Positions 38,906-43,016 of a DNA stretch of 43,016 nucleotides are shown piece after piece. Positions within the stretch are counted from its first letter, which is position 1. Each line of letters starts with the position of its first letter. The position numbers and the translations under genes were made by a program. The notes under the pieces are model-generated. The model had not been told where the DNA came from. It was given only the letters and a program-made list of their open reading frames with translations, and did not search any database. Source of the DNA: JBHELQ01 sp046262995 (lineage in GTDB: Bacteria > Actinomycetota > Thermoleophilia > Solirubrobacterales > Thermoleophilaceae); the NCBI GenBank assembly GCA_046262995.1, contig JBHELQ010000073.1, positions 1-43,016 of the forward strand. Reading direction: 5' to 3'.

Positions 38906-39096
38906 AGCCCCGCGAGCTGGCCCGCCGCCTGGCAAAGGCTGACGGCCCCTACGAGATGTACACCGTGCTGGACAAGGCCGGCGACGCCGCCCGCCGCGAG
39001 CTGCGCCGCTGGCTCCAGCGCGCCGTCGACTTCGAGGACAGACAACTGCAGCTGCTGGACGAGCACGCGGGCGTCAGCGCTGGGAGGGGGTCATGA
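38902..39096 (+). CDS. Small helical protein, 64 aa
   Basis: Charged and helical throughout (ELARRLAKADGPYEMYTVLDKAGDAARRELRRW). Unknown. ATGA overlaps at both ends. Confidence 0.55.
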   Translation: MKPRELARRLAKADGPYEMYTVLDKAGDAARRELRRWLQRAVDFEDRQLQLLDEHAGVSAGRGS

Positions 39097-39332
39097 AGTC
39101 GCAGCCAGACCTGGACGCCGCCGGCAACGTCATCCGCTCCGAGGTGGCCATCCTGCGCAGCCTGGTGCGGGCCCAGCAGCGTGTCATCGATGCGCTGTGG
39201 GCGGGTGACGATGCGGCGCCAGCGGAGCGGAGAGCACAGCGCTACAGGGACGAGTGGGACGACCGGCGGGAGTACGACCGCCCGCTGGTCTCCGCCCGGC
39301 GGCGGGTGATGTACGGGGAGGCCAAGTCATGA
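39093..39332 (+). CDS. Small charged protein, 79 aa
   Basis: An N-terminal helix (AILRSLVRAQQRVIDALW) and a very charged C-terminal helix (RRAQRYRDEWDDRREYDR). No family recognised. Confidence 0.55.
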   Translation: MKSQPDLDAAGNVIRSEVAILRSLVRAQQRVIDALWAGDDAAPAERRAQRYRDEWDDRREYDRPLVSARRRVMYGEAKS

Positions 39333-39667
39333 CCCGCCGCCCGCTCACCGTCGCCATCGAGGTGCTGGCCTGGCTCGCCATCCTCGTGGCCGCCTCGTTC
39401 CTGGCCGCGTGCTCCCCCGGCCCCGAAGGCGACTACGCCGGGGACGTCGACCCCGCCGGCTGCCACGTCACCGTGGGCCTGCACGCTGGCGGCGCCTACA
39501 CCACCGGGCGCGTGTGCCCTGACGAGGCGCACGAGTTCGTCGGCCGCTGGTCCCTCGACGGTGACACCGTGCGGGTCAGCTTCGACGACGGCACCGCGTA
39601 CGACCTGCGGTGGAACGGCGACGCCCTGGTGGACGCCGACGGCGCCAGCTACCGGAGGGCACCGTGA
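39329..39667 (+). CDS. Early-region lipoprotein, 112 aa
   Basis: A membrane-entering stretch (LTVAIEVLAWLAILVAASFLAACS) ends in a lipobox LAAC, so acylation at Cys28 is likely. The mature 85 residues are beta-rich and resemble small periplasmic or surface domains. A lipoprotein in the middle of an early operon would be expressed soon after infection, consistent with an exclusion function (inference). ATGA overlap at the start and GTGA at the end. Confidence 0.65.
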   Translation: MTRRPLTVAIEVLAWLAILVAASFLAACSPGPEGDYAGDVDPAGCHVTVGLHAGGAYTTGRVCPDEAHEFVGRWSLDGDTVRVSFDDGTAYDLRWNGDALVDADGASYRRAP

Positions 39668-39870
39668 AGCCGACGAAGGAGCAGCTGCTGATCATCACCG
39701 AGGCCCTTGAGGGACACTGGGCGAAGCGACACGGACGAGCCGAGCACGCCTGGCGTGTCATCTCGGAGATGGTGCTGGAGGCGGCGGCGAAGGAAGTCGA
39801 GGCGCTGAGCCCCGACCACGACCCGCCCAACTGCGCCATGGCCATCCGCGCCTTGAAGGGCACCCCATGA
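39664..39870 (+). CDS. Small helical protein, 68 aa
   Basis: GTG 39664. A helical protein (EQLLIITEALEGHWAKRHGRAEHAWRVISEMVLEAAAKEVEALS). Coupled by GTGA and ATGA. Function unknown. Confidence 0.55.
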   Translation: MKPTKEQLLIITEALEGHWAKRHGRAEHAWRVISEMVLEAAAKEVEALSPDHDPPNCAMAIRALKGTP

Positions 39871-40064
39871 AGCGGCTGGAACACCTGGAGTGGCTGGCCG
39901 GGCGAATCGTCGAGAGCCTGGGGTGCACGCTCGACTGCGACGGCAACGAGCCAAGCACGAGCGACGAGACCTTCAACCACCACGCGCACGACCAGGAGAA
40001 CGCCGACGGCACCGTCGGTTGCCTGCGCTGCCTAGCCGTCGAGGCACTGGAGACGCGGCCATGA
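39867..40064 (+). CDS. Small Cys/His protein, 65 aa
   Basis: LGCTLDCDGN, HHAHDQ and CLRCL offer metal ligands. Acidic and helical at the ends. ATGA overlaps on both sides. Unknown. Confidence 0.55.
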   Translation: MKRLEHLEWLAGRIVESLGCTLDCDGNEPSTSDETFNHHAHDQENADGTVGCLRCLAVEALETRP

Positions 40065-40432
40065 GCCACATCAGCGACGCCCACCTCGTGCGGGTGCGCG
40101 CCTTCGAGGAGCTGACCGTCGGCATGACCGTCGTGGTGAAGAACTGCGTGGAGACCAACGGCAAGGACGCGGTGATGGTGCTGGTGGCCCACGAAGACCC
40201 GGGCCGATGCGTGCTCACTGGCAACCGTGGCTTCAAGGTCGCGCCCAACTACGGCGACCCCGAGCAGGGCTGGTGCTTCTGCGGCTCCCTGTACGAGGGG
40301 ACCCTCTACCGCCTCCGCGACCTGGACGCCGCCGAGGAGGAGGGCCGCCGCATCGCCACGGACATCGACGACCACAAGCGGGCGCGGCGACGGGAGCGGA
40401 CGGGATTCCCCCTGTCCGGGAGGGCGCGATGA
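40061..40432 (+). CDS. Hypothetical beta-rich protein, 123 aa
   Basis: Residues 15-85 alternate beta strands (FEELTVGMTVVVKNC...AVMVLVAHED), followed by an acidic helix and a basic tail. ATGA overlaps both ends. No family recognised. Confidence 0.55.
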   Translation: MSHISDAHLVRVRAFEELTVGMTVVVKNCVETNGKDAVMVLVAHEDPGRCVLTGNRGFKVAPNYGDPEQGWCFCGSLYEGTLYRLRDLDAAEEEGRRIATDIDDHKRARRRERTGFPLSGRAR

Positions 40433-40647
40433 CCTGGGAGGCTCCGCACGGCCCGCACGACAAGTGCACGGCGTGCACGGACCCGGCGTGCCGTTGTTAC
40501 TGCGCGGAGTGCGGGCGGGCGCGAGCCGCGGGACCGGCGCTGCTGGCGGCGCTGAAGGCGCTGGTAGACCCGCTGCCGCACGACGGCCGCGATACACCTG
40601 CGCAGTCCCACGCCCGCGTCATCATCGCTGAAATCGAGTCCGCCTAG
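40429..40647 (+). CDS. Zinc-binding small protein, last gene before terminator, 72 aa
   Basis: CTACTDPACRCYCAEC holds six Cys, a likely zinc site, followed by an Ala-rich helix (ALLAALKALVDPLPHDG) and ARVIIAEIE. This tail style is common in small early phage proteins. It ends four bases before the terminator region. Confidence 0.6.
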   Translation: MTWEAPHGPHDKCTACTDPACRCYCAECGRARAAGPALLAALKALVDPLPHDGRDTPAQSHARVIIAEIESA

Positions 40648-40651
40648 CTTC

Positions 40652-40683
40652 GCCCGGCCGGGGCAACCCGCGCCGGGTCTTTT
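40652..40683 (+). terminator. Rho-independent terminator of the early operon
   Basis: GCCCGGC (40652-40658) pairs with GCCGGGT (40672-40678) over seven pairs (one G-T), followed by CTTTT. It lies just after the last gene of the 35.6-40.6 kb operon and before the integrase module. Confidence 0.7.
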
Positions 40684-40688
40684 CGCGC

Positions 40689-40704
40689 CCCTACTGATGT
40701 AGGG
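40689..40704 (+). promoter_or_regulatory. Operator-like hairpin upstream of the integrase module
   Basis: CCCTAC, loop TGAT, GTAGGG is a perfect six-base inverted repeat six bases after the terminator T-run and 32 bases before ATG 40736. It may be a regulator site or part of a second terminator for the opposite strand. Confidence 0.4.
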
Positions 40705-40735
40705 CGCCGTCACACGTTGTAAACAGGGGGTTCAC

Positions 40736-40942
40736 ATGCCGAAGAAGAACGGCGACAACGCCGAAGATCTGCGCCGAGTCATCAAGCGCTGCTGCGACGA
40801 GGCCGATGCCGCCGGGCAGCTCGCGCTCCGTGCTCTGCGCGCCGTCGAGCGCGAGGGGCGCCGTCGAGCGGACCAGGTGCGCGAGCTGCGCAGCCGCCTC
40901 GCCTCCGTGGAGGCCCGGGTAACCAATCCACGGACGAGGTGA
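40736..40942 (+). CDS. Small basic helical protein, 68 aa
   Basis: A charged helical protein (VIKRCCDEADAAGQLALRALRAVEREGRRRADQVRELRSRL) that may form a coiled coil. It could be an excisionase-type accessory by position, but no winged-helix or HTH is visible. AGGGGG precedes the ATG. Confidence 0.5.
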   Translation: MPKKNGDNAEDLRRVIKRCCDEADAAGQLALRALRAVEREGRRRADQVRELRSRLASVEARVTNPRTR

Positions 40943-41088
40943 GAGCCGCAATGCCCACCCGAGGATTACGTACGCGACAGTTGGCGCTTGTGCACAACGA
41001 TGTCACACGCATACAGTGCTGCGCTCGTGGCTCTGTAGCCGGGGTGCCGGAGCCGGACCGCCTCTAGTTCGTCCCACAGGTCAAGCAG

Positions 41089-42174
41089 TTGAGCCAGCCA
41101 GATCCCCTGCTCGTGCAGGCGGTCGCGGCGAAGCTTCTGGAGCAGCTTGGACAGACGTCCAGCCCGCTGATGGGCGCCGTCTGGGCTGCGTACTGGGAGA
41201 CGTCCGGCCGTCATTGCGACTCCGCCCGCGATATCCGCGGGTGCTGGCGCCGTCTGAACGCCTACCCGTTCACCGACGGCCGCCGGCTAGACCAGGTGCG
41301 CGCCGCCGAGCTGGACGTGATGTTCCCTGCCCGGTACCGCGAGTGGCGGGGCGCCACCACCACCCGGCGAGGGAAGGCGCCCATGCCCGCCACTGTCAAC
41401 CGGGAACTCGAGCGGCTGCGCGCGGTCCTGAACTGGGCGGTGGAGGCCGGCCAACTGCCGCCTCACCCCCTCCAGCGCATCCGCATGGTGGCCGAGGACA
41501 ACGTCAAGGAGACGAAGATTGGCAGCGGCGAGGACTTCGAGTCGCTTCTGCGCGCCTGCGGAGACGCCCACGATGTTCTCCCCGCCCTGGTGCTGCTCTA
41601 CTTCGACGCGGGCCTGCGCCGGCTCGAGGGGATGCGCGCCCGCTGGGACGAACTCGAGGCCAAGTCCGGCGGCGGCGGCCGGCTGCGCCTCCCCGGGCGC
41701 AAGACGAAGAGCGGCAAGCCGCGCTACGCCCACCTCACCGCCCGGACCTGGACCGAGGTGCAGGCGCTCCCTCGCATCTCGGACTGGGTCTTCGCGAACA
41801 CCAGCACCGAGAAGAAGCACCGGCGCCACCGCGGGCGCCCCTACTCCCCGGGCTACCTCTACCGCCGCTTCCAGGACGCCGTGGCTGCGTCTGGGCTGCA
41901 GGCGGCGGAGGGCGAGACCATCACCCTCCACACGCTCCGCCACAGCTTCGCCTATCGCGCGCGCCGGCTGTGGAAGTGGTCGGAGCCGGTCATCATGCGC
42001 CAGGGGGGCTGGAGCACCCGGGCGGCCTTCGACCGCTACGGCATCGTGGACGACGAGGAGCAGGACGAGGCCATGGTGGCCGCCGAAAGCGCGCTGGCCC
42101 GCGAGCGGCGAAAAGCACCCCATCGTGCGGCCCCTCACGTTCCCGAATCGTTACCCGTAGTTACAAAAAAGTAG
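41089..42174 (+). CDS. int: Tyrosine integrase
   Basis: 361 aa from TTG 41089. The catalytic set is complete: Arg177 in FDAGLRRLEG, Lys in RKTKSGK (about 206), HTLR (His281, Arg284), Trp308 in place of the second His, and Tyr317 in FDRYG. The N-terminal 100 residues are an arm-type DNA-binding and core-binding region. It integrates and excises phage DNA at att sites. The adjacent tRNA on the opposite strand, with its 3' end facing this gene, is the expected context for a tRNA-targeting integrase. The TTG start and weak ribosome site suggest low expression. Confidence 0.95.
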   Translation: MSQPDPLLVQAVAAKLLEQLGQTSSPLMGAVWAAYWETSGRHCDSARDIRGCWRRLNAYPFTDGRRLDQVRAAELDVMFPARYREWRGATTTRRGKAPMPATVNRELERLRAVLNWAVEAGQLPPHPLQRIRMVAEDNVKETKIGSGEDFESLLRACGDAHDVLPALVLLYFDAGLRRLEGMRARWDELEAKSGGGGRLRLPGRKTKSGKPRYAHLTARTWTEVQALPRISDWVFANTSTEKKHRRHRGRPYSPGYLYRRFQDAVAASGLQAAEGETITLHTLRHSFAYRARRLWKWSEPVIMRQGGWSTRAAFDRYGIVDDEEQDEAMVAAESALARERRKAPHRAAPHVPESLPVVTKK

Positions 42175-42201
42175 CAGCGAGTGCTTGCGCTCACCGCGGA
42201 C

Positions 42202-42382
42202 CTGTGAAACATTCACAGCGTCCAGACAATGCCTATTCCCAACGACCGTGATTCAGCGACCCTGCTCCGCCACGTTGGGATGGTCTGGACAGCTACTTTC
42301 GGCGTGTGAGCGGGGTCGCGCTTTTGTCGGTGAGGTGAGGCGATGGCCAGTGTAGGGCAAAGGTTTACGAAACCTTTCACTG
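42202..42382. other. Candidate attP region with three inverted repeats
   Basis: Between the integrase and the tRNA lie three inverted repeats. The first is CTGTGAA (42202-42208) / TTCACAG (42212-42218). The second is a bipartite repeat, GTCCAGAC (42220) with TCCCAACG (42237), inverted as CGTTGGGA (42273) with GTCTGGAC (42283). The third is AAAGGTTT (42359-42366) / AAACCTTT (42370-42377) with outer CAGTG/CACTG. The stretch is less GC-rich than the genome. Such a layout fits integrase and excisionase binding sites. Confidence 0.5.
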
Positions 42383-42633
42383 TGGGGCGTCATGGGACTC
42401 AGGGGGAGTCTGTAGACGCAGGTAAGAAACATCGGAGCCGGCGCTCGGGATTGAACCGAGGACCCTCGCTTTACGAAAGCGATGCTCTACCACTGAGCCA
42501 CGCCGGCCTGGACGCCGGCACCTTACCACAGCTGTCCGACGTCGAGGTAGCCCGCCTCCGCGCCCTGGCGCGCCGGGTGGTCCGCGGCGCCATCTCCCTG
42601 GCCACCGCCGAGGCGAAGGCGGTGCGGCTATGA
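42343..42633 (+). CDS. Doubtful ORF antisense to the tRNA, 96 aa
   Basis: The frame runs from ATG 42343 through the antisense of the tRNA and ends in an ATGA overlap with 42630. Only the last 35 codons (VEVARLRALARRVVRGAISLATAEAKAVRL) look coding. Those codons may be the remains of a small gene whose start was displaced when the tRNA arrived; TTG 42451 is another possible start. Confidence 0.3.
   Translation: MASVGQRFTKPFTVGRHGTQGESVDAGKKHRSRRSGLNRGPSLYESDALPLSHAGLDAGTLPQLSDVEVARLRALARRVVRGAISLATAEAKAVRL
42436..42507 (-). tRNA. tRNA-Thr (anticodon CGT)
   Basis: A complete 72-nt cloverleaf on the minus strand. Acceptor GCCGGCG pairs with CGCCGGC, and the D-arm is GCTC/GAGC. The anticodon stem TCGCT/AGCGA carries loop TTCGTAA (anticodon CGT), and the T-arm is CTCGG-TTCAATC-CCGAG. 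The discriminator is T and the next bases are CCG, so CCA is not encoded. It reads ACG threonine codons, common in GC-rich genomes. The 3' end points to the integrase, so it could also mark the att core. Confidence 0.92.
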
Positions 42634-43016
42634 GCGGCGACGTCATCCACAAGGGCGAGTACGGCAATCGCGTGCTCGCGTGCGGTCAGAGCGGGCAGGA
42701 CTGGATGGACAAGTGGGACGACCCCGAGTTCCCCGTCACCTGCTCCGCATGCCTCGCCACGCGCACGCCCGCCGTCAAGGTCGGCGACATCGTCCGCGAC
42801 CCCGCGCTGCTGGTGGACGGGATGCTGGTGGAGTGGGCCGCGCCCGTCGACTGGACGCCGGACGGCGGAAGCTGGAGTGAAGAGGCCTGGCCCTTGCGCC
42901 ATCCAACATGGTCGCCCAGCGGCCTTCGGCGCGTCCGCGAGTCAGGCGTGCGCGTCCTGGCGCTGCCGGTGCGGGTCGGCTGCCGGCTGCCCACCCTCGA
43001 CGAGGCGATGGCGCCG
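42630..43016 (+). CDS. Hypothetical early protein, 5' part (continues at 1-354)
   Basis: ATG 42630 overlaps the preceding stop. The N-terminal half has an alternating pattern with a CSAC motif, then a repeated Val-Asp rich region (VKVGDIVRDPALLVDGMLVEWAAPVDW). The frame is open to the end and matches the frame at base 1, so the gene is whole on the circle, about 199 aa. Function unknown. Confidence 0.7.
   Translation, partial: MSGDVIHKGEYGNRVLACGQSGQDWMDKWDDPEFPVTCSACLATRTPAVKVGDIVRDPALLVDGMLVEWAAPVDWTPDGGSWSEEAWPLRHPTWSPSGLRRVRESGVRVLALPVRVGCRLPTLDEAMAP
42876..43016. repeat. Terminal repeat, right copy (circular closure)
   Basis: Identical to bases 1-141. Removing one copy leaves a 42,875-bp circle. 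The join lies inside a small early gene (42630 through the junction to 354), which is not where packaging ends would be expected. Confidence 0.95.

Overview
The window is a complete, circularly closed tailed-phage genome linearised at an arbitrary point. The first 141 bases are identical to the last 141, and one open reading frame runs straight through that junction. The unique length is therefore 42,875 bp. The DNA is strongly GC-rich, with third codon positions mostly G or C. Nearly all genes lie on the + strand in long chains of ATGA/GTGA stop-start overlaps. The gene set is podovirus-like: large terminase, large portal, scaffold, major capsid protein, short-tail proteins and ejection proteins, with no tape measure or tail-tube genes. 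A tyrosine integrase and a divergent regulatory region make it temperate. The host cannot be named from the sequence. Five lipoprotein signal peptides, several starting Cys-Gly-Gly, together with the GC content suggest a GC-rich Gram-negative host, perhaps Myxococcota; this is inference.

Layout. From 34.4 to 36.1 kb lies a divergent control region with repeated operator-like sites (GTCCC and GGGAC half-sites) and sigma70-like promoters that place the start codon at about +1. From there a rightward early operon of roughly 35 small genes runs through a RecT/Bet-family recombinase (36.5-37.8 kb), a terminator (40.65 kb), an integrase (41.1-42.2 kb), a probable attachment region rich in inverted repeats and a tRNA-Thr. 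It then crosses the junction into an HNH endonuclease, a ParB-like protein, an SF2 helicase and small genes up to 7.4 kb. No DNA polymerase, primase or exonuclease is recognisable, so replication probably leans on the host.

A 420-bp hairpin-rich non-coding stretch (7417-7837) separates early from late genes. The late operon starts with a short protein resembling the Acb2/Tad1 anti-defence family. A GNAT-like protein, terminase, portal, scaffold and capsid follow, then two tandem paralogous virion proteins and a second HNH endonuclease. Next come tail proteins of 233, 290 and 984 aa, a Gln/Asn-repeat protein ending in an S74 self-cleaving chaperone domain, two ejection-type proteins, further virion genes and a lysis cassette with overlapping membrane ORFs and a CHAP-like endolysin. 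Lipoprotein genes on both strands are interspersed, one of them carrying an HExxH metalloprotease motif.

The most unusual signal is a conserved hairpin, GGGGC-CANNNN-GCCC(C/T) followed by TGG or GGG. It occurs seven times, only in the late half, and each copy lies immediately before a start codon. It resembles in concept the start-associated sequences of Cluster K mycobacteriophages but has a different sequence. The second unusual signal is the operator/promoter family that links the control region to a lipoprotein gene at 33.1 kb, which makes that gene a candidate lysogenic-conversion or superinfection-exclusion factor.
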